This document shows, piece after piece, positions 1-9,469 of a stretch of DNA of 21,076 bases. The stretch's first letter is position 1; the number at the start of each line of letters is the position of its first letter. The position numbers and the translations under genes are program-made. A model generated the notes under the pieces. That model had not been told where the DNA came from. It worked only from the letters and a program-made list of their open reading frames with translations, and did no database searches. Source of the stretch: Roseivirga sp. UBA6061 (lineage in GTDB: Bacteria; Bacteroidota; Bacteroidia; Cytophagales; Cyclobacteriaceae); assembly GCA_002427745.1 (NCBI GenBank), contig DIYF01000123.1:208-21283 (forward strand). Reading direction: 5' to 3'.

Positions 1-2532
1 GATTACCTGGAGGAGATCGAAGGAGATATGGAGGAGGTGTTTTATGATGATCTGGAGGTTTTCTCTCCCTCCAAAGCACGCAGGCGCTACAGCTGGCAGG
101 CACTCAAATTGCTTCGACCAGCCATTACGAAGAGATTATCAGGAACTCAAAAACTCAATTACCTCGGTATGTTACAACACAACTTACTCATCACGCTAAG
201 GGGCTTCAAACGCCACAGAATTTCGTTTCTCATCAATCTTATTGGTCTGTCGACAGGTCTGGCTGCCAGTCTGCTTATATTCCTCTGGGTCAGTGACGAG
301 CGATCGGTGGACACCTTTCACGAGAACAACGATCAGCTCTATTGGGCTATGACGCATTTCGATTTGCCAAGCGGTATCAATACCTGGGATTATACTCCGG
401 GTCCTCTGGCCAAGGCCATGCTGGAAGAATTACCAGAGGTAGAAGCCTCCGTGCGCATCGGTAACTCCAGGCATCAACCCTCAGGTGTTATTTCCTTTGA
501 AGAAAATTACTTCGAAACCAAGGGTCTTTTTGCCGGTCAGAACTTCTTTGATGTATTAAGCTATGACATCTTAGCAGGTGAAAAAACAGCTCCACTGGCA
601 TCTAAAGAAACTGTAGCCATCACCGACAAACTGGCCATTAAACTCTTCGGGTCTGTTGAAGATGCTCTGGGCAAAACAATTAACTGGACCAACAACTATT
701 TTGAGAGGTCGCTGCTGATTAACACAGTATTTAAAGCACCTCCCTCAAATGCTTCCATCCAGTTTGAAGCTGTGGTAAGTTATGACCTGTTTATTGAAGT
801 AGATGACTGGTCTGACGTGTGGAAAGGAGGTTATGCGCGTACCTTCCTGGTGCTGAAACAAGATACCGACATCAATGCCTTCAATGAGAAAATTGCAGAT
901 TATCTCGATTTCAGAGGAGGCAATACAGATCGTTTCACCTTGTTCGTCACTCCCTATGCACAAAACTACCTCTATGGAGACTACAAGGAAGGCGCTCTTG
1001 TAGGGGGACGCATTGAAAATGTAAGGTTGTTTTCAGTGGTAGCCATATTTATACTGCTGATAGCCTGTATCAACTTCATGAATCTGTCTACCGCTCAGGC
1101 CTCCCGTAAAATGCGCGAAATCGGAGTAAAGAAAGCTATTGGTGCTAATCGTACTTCGCTGATCACTCAGTTTCTCAGTGAGTCTCTCCTACTCTCTTTG
1201 TTTGCCCTGGTACTGGCGCTGTCTCTTGTCTATACCATTCTGCCACAGTTCAATGCACTTACCGGAAAAGAACTCTCCATGAGTTTGATTACCAATGGTG
1301 GTGCCGTACTGGCCATTGTTGTTGTTACCGGCCTCCTTGCCGGTAGTTACCCAGCTTTCTATTTGTCTCGCTTTAAACCCGTGGAAGTACTCAAGGGTAA
1401 GTTCGCCAACCTGAAAGGCGAAGAGTGGATTAGAAAGGGGCTTGTCGTACTTCAATTCTCCCTCTCCATTATTTTTATCCTGGGTGTTATTGTGATCAAC
1501 AGACAGATTGATTTCACTCAACAGAAATCACTGGGTTATGACCGTGACCACATCGTCACATTTATCAGCAAAGGCAAGCTCGAAGATCCAGCTCCCTTTA
1601 TAGCAGAGCTGGAGAAAATTCCCGGCATCAACAAGATGTCAACCATGGCCGGAGGATTCCTCTGGGGTCGGGATCAGGGTAGCGGATACTCCTGGGAGGA
1701 TGGCGAAGAAGACGATAATCACCTCTTTAAGTCCCCGAAGTTCGGTTATGGTGTTGTGGAGACGATGGGCATTGAACTGGTAGCAGGTCGGTCCTTTTCT
1801 AAAGAGTTAAATGATGGTCGTGACAAAATCCTGATCAACGAGTCAGCGGTTAAGCTTATGGGCCTTGATGATCCCGTAGGGACCAAACTGGGCTACAGCG
1901 AGTTCACACGTGAGATCATTGGTGTGGTAAAAGACTTTCAGTACGGCTCCCTGCACCAGGAGATTGAACCCATGGTAATTCGCTTCCGTGATCTTGGGAG
2001 AAACTATCTGCTTAAAATTCAACCCGGTACAGAAGCTCAGACCCTTGAAGCCATAGAAAAGGCTTATAAAGCATTCCATCCGGCCTATGATTTCGCACCC
2101 GGCTTTTTGGATGACGAGTATAAGGCCCTTTATAAGACTGAAAGTAAAGTAGCGAGCCTTTCTAACTACATGGCCCTTGTGGCTATTATCATCTCAGCAT
2201 TAGGGCTATTGGGACTGGCTGCCTTTACAGCAGAGCGAAGGACCAAGGAAATTGGCATCCGCAAGATACTCGGAGCCAGCCAGATGGTAATTGTGCGGCT
2301 GCTTAGCGGCAGCTTTACCAGAACAGTCCTTATTTCTGTATTTATCGCACTTCCCATTGGTTACTTTCTGGCCGAAAGCTGGCTTCAGAACTTCGCCTAT
2401 GCGGTAGACCTGAAATGGTGGTTTTTTGCTGTGGCAGGTTGTTCTGCTCTGCTTATTTCCTGGGTTACTGTCGGTTTTCAGACTTATAAATCAGCCACTG
2501 TAAATCCTGCTCAATGCCTTCGCGATGAATAA
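1..2532 (+). CDS. ABC transporter permease with N-terminal permease prefix domain (5'-truncated by window edge)
   Basis: Large inner-membrane permease made of two FtsX/MacB-type modules. The reading frame is open from base 1. The nine codons before the first ATG (base 28) match the prefix domain of the next gene at its residues 25-33, so the true start lies upstream and about 24 residues are missing. From window codon 1: prefix domain to about 60; TM1 about 75-98; extracytoplasmic core to about 335; three TMs about 340-465; TM5 about 478-503; second extracytoplasmic core; three C-terminal TMs about 720-840. Both modules carry the FtsX coupling-helix signature (EIGVKKAIGA, EIGIRKILGA). The stop overlaps the next start by 8 nt. 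Such permeases usually need a separate ATPase, and none is visible. The substrate cannot be told. It is closer to the permease at 5883 than to its immediate neighbour: its last residues NPAQCLRDE match NPARCLRDE there. Confidence 0.9.
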   Translation, partial: DYLEEIEGDMEEVFYDDLEVFSPSKARRRYSWQALKLLRPAITKRLSGTQKLNYLGMLQHNLLITLRGFKRHRISFLINLIGLSTGLAASLLIFLWVSDERSVDTFHENNDQLYWAMTHFDLPSGINTWDYTPGPLAKAMLEELPEVEASVRIGNSRHQPSGVISFEENYFETKGLFAGQNFFDVLSYDILAGEKTAPLASKETVAITDKLAIKLFGSVEDALGKTINWTNNYFERSLLINTVFKAPPSNASIQFEAVVSYDLFIEVDDWSDVWKGGYARTFLVLKQDTDINAFNEKIADYLDFRGGNTDRFTLFVTPYAQNYLYGDYKEGALVGGRIENVRLFSVVAIFILLIACINFMNLSTAQASRKMREIGVKKAIGANRTSLITQFLSESLLLSLFALVLALSLVYTILPQFNALTGKELSMSLITNGGAVLAIVVVTGLLAGSYPAFYLSRFKPVEVLKGKFANLKGEEWIRKGLVVLQFSLSIIFILGVIVINRQIDFTQQKSLGYDRDHIVTFISKGKLEDPAPFIAELEKIPGINKMSTMAGGFLWGRDQGSGYSWEDGEEDDNHLFKSPKFGYGVVETMGIELVAGRSFSKELNDGRDKILINESAVKLMGLDDPVGTKLGYSEFTREIIGVVKDFQYGSLHQEIEPMVIRFRDLGRNYLLKIQPGTEAQTLEAIEKAYKAFHPAYDFAPGFLDDEYKALYKTESKVASLSNYMALVAIIISALGLLGLAAFTAERRTKEIGIRKILGASQMVIVRLLSGSFTRTVLISVFIALPIGYFLAESWLQNFAYAVDLKWWFFAVAGCSALLISWVTVGFQTYKSATVNPAQCLRDE

Positions 2533-5218
2533 ACCAGGTACTGAAATACGTCCTCCGAACTGGTCAACCCGACTCATGCGACTCTTTATCAGGGAAGATT
2601 ACCTGGAGGAGATCGAAGGAGATATGGAGGAGGTGTTTGCGGATCTCCTGCAACAGCATTCCATTACCAAGGCCAGAAGGCTATACAATATAGAAGTGCT
2701 CAAAATACTCAGACCTGTCCTCTTGAGGAAATTGAGCGGCTCACAACGATTAAACCAATACGGTATGTTCAGGAATTATTTCAAAACATCATGGAGAAGT
2801 CTTAAGAATAACACGCTCTTCTCTGCGATCAATATAGCAGGGCTTGCCATCAGCATGTCTGTAGGCATTCTAATGATTCTTTTCCTGGCAGAGTTATCCG
2901 CTATCGATGGCTTCCATGCAAAAAAAGATCAAATCTATCGGGTCACTTCGACAGAGCGAAGAGGGACACAAAACCAAATTATCAAAAACGCCTCAGCCTC
3001 CTATTTCATAGGTAATCAGTCAAAAACTCAAATTCCGGGCATTGATGAGGTGGTCATATTACAGGAAACCAGGGCTTCTTTTGACCTCTCAGCCGGTGAC
3101 AAGGCTACTCCCATTGAAGGGTTTTATACGGGAGCTCGTTTTTTTGATGTCTTTTCATTCAAACTATTACAGGGCAACCCGCAAACAGCTCTGAGCGAGC
3201 CTAACAGCATGGTTATTACTCAATCAGCTGCCGAGAGGTTATTCGGAGATACAAACCCAATGGGTCAACTGGTATCGGCAAAGCAAGATCGCTTTCTTCA
3301 AAACGGAAGAGCTGCAGGAGTCGATTTTACAGAAGGGATTATTACCGGAGTTATACAAGACCCACCCTACAACTCCCATCTGCAATTTGAGATGCTTATT
3401 TCTCTCAGTACGCTGGACAGAAGAGCCATAGCTGAGGAAAGAGATATTCAGAACGCCCCGGGAAATCTCAACTATACCGCCTATTTAGTGCTTAATGAAC
3501 AAACTGACCCGGAACAGGTGGAAAGTGCTTTCGAGGGCATTCTCGCAGATTATAATACCGGCAGAGCAGATAATCCGCTGATACATAACCTTCAGTCCAT
3601 GGATGACTTTGTAACGAGCGACACTTACCATAGTACCGCGCCTTCTTTCAGCAAGGAAAGGGTGTATCTTATGCTTGGACTCACCTTGGTTGTTCTGTTA
3701 TCGGCCAGTTTTAACTACACCAACCTGTCACTGGCAAGGGCCCTGAGAAGGGCGAAAGAGGTGGGCATTCGCAAAGTCACCGGAGCCAGCCGCCTTCAGG
3801 TCTTCTCGCAGTTTATAGTAGAGGCTGTGCTGCTATCAGTACTGGCCATGATAGCGGGACTCGGGCTGTTCTACCTGATCAGACCAGGCATACTTAATCT
3901 CGCACCAAACTCCTTGCAGGGCTATGATATGTTCCGGTTACAGCCAGAGATTGAACACATTCTCTATTTTGTAGTTTTCGCAATTGCTGTTGGCGCTATA
4001 GCCGGTTTTCTCCCTGCCCTGTTTCATTCAAAACTCAGAGCTGGAGTCTCCTTTCAGGATGTTGGCAAAACCAGGATATTCTCAGGCATCAACCTGAGAA
4101 GAATACTGATTGTCTTCCAGTTTAGCCTTTCTATCGGGCTCATCATGTGTGCCGTACTGATCAACAATCAGTATCAGTATACCCTCAGCTACGATTTGGG
4201 ATATGACACACAAAATGTGCTTACTGTGGATATTGAGGGAGATTATATTGACTTGTTACAAACTGAATATGCCAGTCTGCCGGAAGTCACCGAAAGCTCC
4301 AAATCCACCTGGGTGCTTGGAGTGGGTGGAGATGGATTGAATGCAGGTATGGTGCAGCCGGAGGATCGGCAAGGCAGGGCAATCTCTCTGATCAATCATA
4401 TTGATATGGCCTATATGACCATGCATGAGCTGGAATTTCTGGCAGGAAGCAACTTCCCTTCTCCCCTGGTTCAGAATGAAGGCCTTGAAGTGATTGTCAA
4501 TGAGGGACTGATCAAACAACTTGAGCTGGGCACACCTGAAGAGGTTATTGGCAAAACCTTATGGTGTAATGGTCGCCAGGTGCGGATACGTGGCGTGGTG
4601 GAAGATATAGTCACCATTGGTCTCACCAAGAAATTCCTGGAATCATTCGTGTTTATGCAAACCAATCAGCAGGATCAGTATAAATCACTGAACCTGAAAA
4701 TTCAGAGCTCTGACCTCGTATCCACGCTCAACAAGCTAGAAGATATCTACGAGAAGTATGATCCGGTGCACCCGTTTAAAGCAGCATTTTATGATGACAG
4801 GATCACTGCCGGTTACAGCGAGCATAAAGCCACACAAACCATTATTTCATTCCTGGCTTTTCTGGCCATCTCCATATCTACTTTAGGCCTTTTGGGCATG
4901 GCTGTTTTTACCACTGAAACACGGATGAAAGAGATTAGTATCAGGAAAGTATTAGGGGCAGGAATCGGACACCTGATGATATTGCTATCCAGAAGCTTTT
5001 TGCTTCTGATTGTTATCGCGGGGCTGATTGCCATCCCTCTCACCATGCACATCGTGGATACACAGGTGCTTAACAGTTTCTGGCAGCGAGCCGAGACTGG
5101 TATTTGGGAAACTACTTCGGGCCTGGCCTTGGTGCTCCTTATCAGCATATTAACCATTGGCTGGCAAATCAGACAAGCCGCAGTCAAAAATCCCTCAGAC
5201 CTGCTTAGAAACGAATGA
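2525..5218 (+). CDS. ABC transporter permease with N-terminal permease prefix domain
   Basis: Full-length 897-residue FtsX/MacB-type permease. The prefix domain covers about residues 8-85 (DYLEEIEGDMEEVF, then KARRLYNIEVLKILRP). TM1 is about 97-123 and is followed by a MacB-type extracytoplasmic domain. Three TMs lie at about 378-505, with VGIRKVTGAS as coupling helix. TM5 is about 526-548 (FQFSLSIGLIM), followed by a second extracytoplasmic domain. The last three TMs are about 768-890, with EISIRKVLGAG. The start ATG lies inside the stop region of the previous gene (ATGAATAA), and the stop shares ATGA with the next gene, so translation is probably coupled. This is the most divergent of the three permeases: both extracytoplasmic domains differ and it ends NPSDLLRNE rather than CLRDE. 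It may form a heteromer with its neighbours or handle a different ligand. Substrate unknown. Confidence 0.92.
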   Translation: MNKPGTEIRPPNWSTRLMRLFIREDYLEEIEGDMEEVFADLLQQHSITKARRLYNIEVLKILRPVLLRKLSGSQRLNQYGMFRNYFKTSWRSLKNNTLFSAINIAGLAISMSVGILMILFLAELSAIDGFHAKKDQIYRVTSTERRGTQNQIIKNASASYFIGNQSKTQIPGIDEVVILQETRASFDLSAGDKATPIEGFYTGARFFDVFSFKLLQGNPQTALSEPNSMVITQSAAERLFGDTNPMGQLVSAKQDRFLQNGRAAGVDFTEGIITGVIQDPPYNSHLQFEMLISLSTLDRRAIAEERDIQNAPGNLNYTAYLVLNEQTDPEQVESAFEGILADYNTGRADNPLIHNLQSMDDFVTSDTYHSTAPSFSKERVYLMLGLTLVVLLSASFNYTNLSLARALRRAKEVGIRKVTGASRLQVFSQFIVEAVLLSVLAMIAGLGLFYLIRPGILNLAPNSLQGYDMFRLQPEIEHILYFVVFAIAVGAIAGFLPALFHSKLRAGVSFQDVGKTRIFSGINLRRILIVFQFSLSIGLIMCAVLINNQYQYTLSYDLGYDTQNVLTVDIEGDYIDLLQTEYASLPEVTESSKSTWVLGVGGDGLNAGMVQPEDRQGRAISLINHIDMAYMTMHELEFLAGSNFPSPLVQNEGLEVIVNEGLIKQLELGTPEEVIGKTLWCNGRQVRIRGVVEDIVTIGLTKKFLESFVFMQTNQQDQYKSLNLKIQSSDLVSTLNKLEDIYEKYDPVHPFKAAFYDDRITAGYSEHKATQTIISFLAFLAISISTLGLLGMAVFTTETRMKEISIRKVLGAGIGHLMILLSRSFLLLIVIAGLIAIPLTMHIVDTQVLNSFWQRAETGIWETTSGLALVLLISILTIGWQIRQAAVKNPSDLLRNE

Positions 5219-5886
5219 TGTCAATGATAAGGATAGCAACCATACTGATCTCTCTATTCGCTCTGGCTGAATTTTACCTGCCTGCGCAATCTCAGGGTAC
5301 TTTTACCGACCCGAGAGATAAGCAAGTGTATCAAACCATTACATGGCAGATAAAGTCAGATAAGGATTCCATAAGCGAAGTGACCTGGATGGCCCAAAAC
5401 CTGAACTTCCGACACCCGGGTTCTGCCTGTTTTAACAATGATACTGAGAATTGTGAGGCCTTTGGCAGGCTGTACACTTTTGCTGCTGCCATGGAAGGAT
5501 GTCCGCCAGCCTGGAGCCTCCCTACCAATGATCAATGGCAAGAGCTTACAGACCGGTTTGGGGGCAAGGCCAAAGCAGGAAAAAAACTCAAGTCGAAGAG
5601 CAAACTCTGGCTGGGAAGCCGACCGGAGTTAGAAAGCCCCTACCTGGGTAGCCAGCGTTATGCCGGCAATAACAAAAGCGGATTTTCTGTAATACCTGCC
5701 GGTGTGGGAACTCCCGAGACAGGCTTCTTCAAGTTTGGTCTGAGCGCAGTATTCTGGTCGTCTACTTCGCTATCTGAACTCATGGCTTCAGACTGGATTT
5801 TTTCAGTCAGCTCAACTCAGGTGGTTAACTCTGAAGCCAATAAACACACAACAGGTAATGCGGTGCGTTACATCAAAACTCAATGA
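5215..5886 (+). CDS. Secreted FISUMP-domain protein inside the permease operon
   Basis: A 223-residue protein with an N-terminal signal peptide (about residues 1-26, hydrophobic IRIATILISLFALAEF, probable cleavage near AQS). One Fibrobacter succinogenes major paralogous (FISUMP) domain follows. Its usual landmarks are visible: WMAQNLNF near 60, FGRLYTFAAA near 83, CPPAWSLPTNDQWQEL near 95, FSVIPAG near 158, FWSSTS near 180 and a terminal AVRYIK. Three Cys (two in the CFNNDTENC loop, one in GCPPAW) could form disulfides outside the cytoplasm. FISUMP domains are common in exported Bacteroidota and Fibrobacterota proteins, but their function is not established. The start shares ATGA with the upstream permease. 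ATGs at 5218 and 5224 are in-frame alternatives. The stop again shares ATGA with the downstream permease, so it is co-translated with both. An extracytoplasmic accessory or ligand-binding role for the permeases is inference from context. Confidence 0.85.
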   Translation: MMSMIRIATILISLFALAEFYLPAQSQGTFTDPRDKQVYQTITWQIKSDKDSISEVTWMAQNLNFRHPGSACFNNDTENCEAFGRLYTFAAAMEGCPPAWSLPTNDQWQELTDRFGGKAKAGKKLKSKSKLWLGSRPELESPYLGSQRYAGNNKSGFSVIPAGVGTPETGFFKFGLSAVFWSSTSLSELMASDWIFSVSSTQVVNSEANKHTTGNAVRYIKTQ

Positions 5887-8477
5887 ATCAGGAAAACAAT
5901 CATATCGCTCCTCCCCGATGGTCTCAAAGGCTCCTAAAGGTATTTCTTAAAGGTCAGTATCTGGAAGAAATAGAGGGTGATCTGGAAGAAGTGTACGATG
6001 ACTTTCTTGAAAAATACTCTGTCAAAAAATCCCGGAGGCTCTATAACCTGGAAGTGCTCAAAGTATTGAGACCGACCCTGGTAAAACCCCTCTCGGGCAG
6101 TCAAAAACTCAATTATTACGGTATGTTAAAACACAATTTTATTCTCACTTTCAGAAACTACATGAGGTACAAGAGTACCTTTCTGATCAATCTGATTGGC
6201 TTGTCGACAGGCCTGGCCTGTACCCTGCTGATATACCTCTGGATACACAGCGAATTTCAAATCAATCGCTTTCATGAAAAGAGCGACAGGTTGTACCAGG
6301 TGCTCATTAATATGGAAACGAGCAACGGGCTAAGCACTACCCTGGGCACTCCTGCACTCATGCCACAAAAACTGGCTGAAACCATGCCTGAAGTAGAATA
6401 TGCCACTATGCAATCATGGCTCGGGGTATATACCCTCTCTCATGATGAGACCAACATCAAGGCGGTAGGGCAATATGGTGGAAAGGATTACTTCAATGTT
6501 TTCTCTTATGACCTTGTTCAGGGTGACAAGAACAGCGTCCTGGAGGACAAAAGCTCCATGGTTATTTCCGAAAAACTAGCTAACCAGCTCTTTGGCAGCA
6601 CGGTAGATGTGGTAGGTCAGACCATTAAATATATGCACCTCAAAGATTTCAGAGTGTCTGGTATCTTCAAAAATCCACCTGCCAGCTCTACACATCGGTT
6701 TGATTTTGTCATGCCCATAGAGGAGTTTAAAGAGGCGCATTCCTGGGCACTCGACTGGCGTAACGTGGCCCCTTCCTCCTTTGTAGTGCTCAGGGAAGGT
6801 ACCGATGTAGATGCTTTCAATACAAAAATCGCCAATGTGGTGAAAGACAATAACGGGGAACAAAACATGACTCCCTTTGCCGCTTTATACGCAGATCTTT
6901 ATCTCAATGGGAAATTCGAAAACGGTCAGCCTACCAATAGCAAGCTTTCCAGTCTTCGTCTGGTAGCCCTGATAGCCTTCTTCATTCTGGTTATTGCCTG
7001 TATCAATTTCATGAACCTTTCCACTGCCCGCGTTTCGCGCAGACTCAAAGAAATAGGTATTAAGAAAGCCGTGGGAGCCAACAGGTGGACGCTTATAGCG
7101 CAGTTCCTGAGCGAATCCTTGATTACGGTATTTATAGCAATGGTCATGGCCATTTTACTGGTCTCTCTACTACTTCCTCAATTCAATGAGATCACCGGTA
7201 AAACGGTCAGCCTGGTCTTTACCAGGGAACTGGTACTGATGATGGTGCTCATACTCGCTACCACGGGAATTCTTTCAGGGAGCTACCCCGCGTTCTTTCT
7301 TTCAGGTTTTGCTCCTGTTAAGACCCTCAAGGGACAGGTTCCTTCTTCTCTAAGGGAAATTTTTATCAGAAAAGGGCTGGTAATTTTTCAGTTTTCACTG
7401 TCCATTATACTCATCATAGTGGTGTTGGTGGTACAGCAGCAAATAGACTTTATTCAAACGACAGATCCGGGCTTTAACAAGGATAACATTGTGACCATTG
7501 ACGCTGAGGGAGAAACGGAGCTTAAGATGGAAGCCTTCATTGATGAGCTCAAAAAAATACCTGGCGTTTTAGGAGCCTCCAGTACGGCACACAGCATCAC
7601 AGGTCCCTATGCCGGTACTACATTTGATGTAAAATGGGAAGGTAAAGCACCGGAAGATCCGGTAGAAATGGAATACATGCGTGTAGACTATGATTTTATA
7701 GAATTGCTGGAGTTCGATATCCTGGAAGGGCGCTCTTTTTCAAGGGAGCTCAAATCTGATATTGGCAAAGTAATTTTCAATGAAACCAGTATAGAAATCA
7801 TGGGGCTCAAAGACCCGGTTGGTTCCATCGTCAACGTATTTGGTAAGGATCAGCAGATTATCGGGGTCGTAAAAGACTTTCATTTCCGCAGTCTTCATCA
7901 GAAAATAGGTCCGGCTTTCTTCGTTTTGAAACCGTCTGATACTTGGGTCTTTATGGCCAGACTGGCAGAAGAGAACCAGCAACAGACATTGAGTGCCATC
8001 AAGAACCTGCATGATGACTTCAATCCGGGATTTGAATTCACTTATCAGTTCATGGACAATTTCCTCGACTCGCAATACAGCAGTGAAGAGCAAACCTCTG
8101 CCCTGTCCGGTTACTTTGCCGGCCTGGCAATTATTATCTCATGTCTTGGACTTTTCGGGTTGGCCGCCTTTACCGCAGAACGAAGGATTAAAGAAATAGG
8201 CATCAGGAAAATCCTGGGTTCCAGCACAATCAATATCGTGCGATTACTTTCCGCAGATTTCACAAAAACTGTGTTAATCTCCATGTTTATCGCATTGCCT
8301 GTGGGTTACTATGTTTCCCGGAGCTGGCTCAATGATTTCGCCTATCACACTCATTTGTCATGGTGGTTTTTCGCAATCTCCGGAATCGCAGCCCTCTCTA
8401 TTGCCTGGTTAACCGTAGGCATACAGACCTTTAAAGCAGCGAGTGCCAACCCTGCCAGATGTCTGCGGGATGAGTGA
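5883..8477 (+). CDS. ABC transporter permease with N-terminal permease prefix domain
   Basis: Full-length 864-residue FtsX/MacB-type permease, the last gene of the coupled permease unit. Prefix domain about residues 9-85 (QYLEEIEGDLEEVY, then KSRRLYNLEVLKVLRP). TM1 about 98-121. First extracytoplasmic core to about 350. Three TMs about 355-470 with the EIGIKKAVGA coupling helix. TM5 about 496-520 (FQFSLSIILII). Second extracytoplasmic core, then three C-terminal TMs about 741-862 with EIGIRKILGSS. It strongly resembles the first, truncated permease in TM1 (FLINLIGLSTGLA), the C-terminal TM region and the last residues (NPARCLRDE). The start overlaps the FISUMP gene stop by ATGA. A strong intrinsic terminator begins 17 nt after the stop. 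No ATPase partner gene is present, so substrate and energy source remain open. Confidence 0.92.
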   Translation: MNQENNHIAPPRWSQRLLKVFLKGQYLEEIEGDLEEVYDDFLEKYSVKKSRRLYNLEVLKVLRPTLVKPLSGSQKLNYYGMLKHNFILTFRNYMRYKSTFLINLIGLSTGLACTLLIYLWIHSEFQINRFHEKSDRLYQVLINMETSNGLSTTLGTPALMPQKLAETMPEVEYATMQSWLGVYTLSHDETNIKAVGQYGGKDYFNVFSYDLVQGDKNSVLEDKSSMVISEKLANQLFGSTVDVVGQTIKYMHLKDFRVSGIFKNPPASSTHRFDFVMPIEEFKEAHSWALDWRNVAPSSFVVLREGTDVDAFNTKIANVVKDNNGEQNMTPFAALYADLYLNGKFENGQPTNSKLSSLRLVALIAFFILVIACINFMNLSTARVSRRLKEIGIKKAVGANRWTLIAQFLSESLITVFIAMVMAILLVSLLLPQFNEITGKTVSLVFTRELVLMMVLILATTGILSGSYPAFFLSGFAPVKTLKGQVPSSLREIFIRKGLVIFQFSLSIILIIVVLVVQQQIDFIQTTDPGFNKDNIVTIDAEGETELKMEAFIDELKKIPGVLGASSTAHSITGPYAGTTFDVKWEGKAPEDPVEMEYMRVDYDFIELLEFDILEGRSFSRELKSDIGKVIFNETSIEIMGLKDPVGSIVNVFGKDQQIIGVVKDFHFRSLHQKIGPAFFVLKPSDTWVFMARLAEENQQQTLSAIKNLHDDFNPGFEFTYQFMDNFLDSQYSSEEQTSALSGYFAGLAIIISCLGLFGLAAFTAERRIKEIGIRKILGSSTINIVRLLSADFTKTVLISMFIALPVGYYVSRSWLNDFAYHTHLSWWFFAISGIAALSIAWLTVGIQTFKAASANPARCLRDE

Positions 8478-8494
8478 TCACCGGAGGTAATCAT

Positions 8495-8533
8495 AAAGAG
8501 GGATTGGAGCTTACGGTTTCCAATCCCTTTTTT
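8495..8533 (+). terminator. Intrinsic terminator of the permease unit
   Basis: Perfect 9-bp stem GGGATTGGA (8500-8508) and TCCAATCCC (8519-8527) with a 10-nt loop. It is followed directly by six T (8528-8533), and the A-rich left flank extends the pairing. Classical rho-independent form, 17 nt after the stop of the third permease. Confidence 0.93.
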
Positions 8534-8560
8534 ATACTATACCACACAAATCATTTTGAA

Positions 8561-8590
8561 TTTGTATGGACTAAAAATAGACTACCTTAG
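8561..8590 (+). promoter_or_regulatory. Possible Bacteroidota-type promoter for the LamG-hydrolase operon
   Basis: TTTG (8561-8564), an 18-nt spacer, then TACCTTAG (8583-8590), one mismatch from the Bacteroidota -7 consensus TAnnTTTG. Transcription would begin about 5-9 nt further on. That leaves almost no leader before the ATG at 8599 and about 12-16 nt before the ATG at 8611, which favours the later start. Motif-based only. Confidence 0.35.
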
Positions 8591-8598
8591 AATCGCTA

Positions 8599-9468
8599 AT
8601 GCTGCGATCTATGAAGAAGCTCCCATACCTTGCGACAATACTCTTTATCAGTTTAACCGTTTTCTCCTGCCAGTCAGATCAAAATGCTGATCTCAAAGAG
8701 GCCCTGACTTTCTATAGCTCCTTTGATAAGGGTACGGAGGCTGATTTTGCACTGGGAGACGCCACGCTCTATTCTGCCCCTACCAGAAAGCAGCAAACCG
8801 AGGCGATGGAAGGTATCGACAACGACATTCATCAGATTATCAAAGGAGAAGGACTACAGGGTCATGCGCTCCGCTTTATGAAAAGAAGCCCCAGAGTGGC
8901 TTTTTATAAGAGTAAGGATAATGTAGCCTACGATCCCGCAGGCTGGTCCGGCACCATCTCCTTTTGGTTGAGAGTAGATCCGGTCTATGAGCTGGAGCCC
9001 GGCTATACAGACCCCATTCAGATAACCGATAAGGCTTATGACGATGCGGCTATCTGGGTAGATTTTACCAGAGATGAGCCACGGCAATTCAGGTTAGGTA
9101 TACTCGGTGATGTTGCCTCCTGGGAGCAGGATACGGTAAAAACGTCTGCAAAGATCGAGTTCGAAAAGCGACTGGTTGTAGTGGATCAACTGCCCTTTTC
9201 CAAAGAGCACTGGACACATGTGGCCATAACACATGAAGCCCTTGGAACAGCCCAAAGTACTTATACGCTCTACCTGGACGGTAACAATATGGGAACACTC
9301 AGTGGTTTTGATGATCCCTTTGGCTGGGAGCTGGAAAAATCAAACATATTCCTGGGCCTGAGTTTTGTAGGTATGATCGATGAACTGTCTATCTACAACA
9401 AACCATTTACACAGGAACAGGTACAACGACTTTTCGGAATAAAGGCAGGGATCAAATCTATTCTCTAA
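8599..9468 (+). CDS. LamG-like (concanavalin A-like jellyroll) lipoprotein
   Basis: A 289-residue predicted lipoprotein. The N-terminus has a basic start, a hydrophobic stretch and a lipobox ending FSC (Cys24), so it should be lipid-anchored after signal peptidase II cleavage. The rest, about 33-282, looks like one LamG/Laminin_G_3 jellyroll: GTISFWLRVDP near 118, HWTHVAITHE near 204, TYTLYLDGNNMG near 220, and a closing FVGMIDELSIYNKPFTQEQV near 257. These folds usually bind glycans or serve as adhesion modules, and no catalytic residues are evident. The ATG at 8611 gives a more typical signal (MKKLPYL) and better spacing from the possible promoter, so it is an equally good start. The stop is one base before the next gene, so it is the first gene of a three-gene operon. 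Confidence 0.85.
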   Translation: MLRSMKKLPYLATILFISLTVFSCQSDQNADLKEALTFYSSFDKGTEADFALGDATLYSAPTRKQQTEAMEGIDNDIHQIIKGEGLQGHALRFMKRSPRVAFYKSKDNVAYDPAGWSGTISFWLRVDPVYELEPGYTDPIQITDKAYDDAAIWVDFTRDEPRQFRLGILGDVASWEQDTVKTSAKIEFEKRLVVVDQLPFSKEHWTHVAITHEALGTAQSTYTLYLDGNNMGTLSGFDDPFGWELEKSNIFLGLSFVGMIDELSIYNKPFTQEQVQRLFGIKAGIKSIL

Positions 9469-9469
9469 A

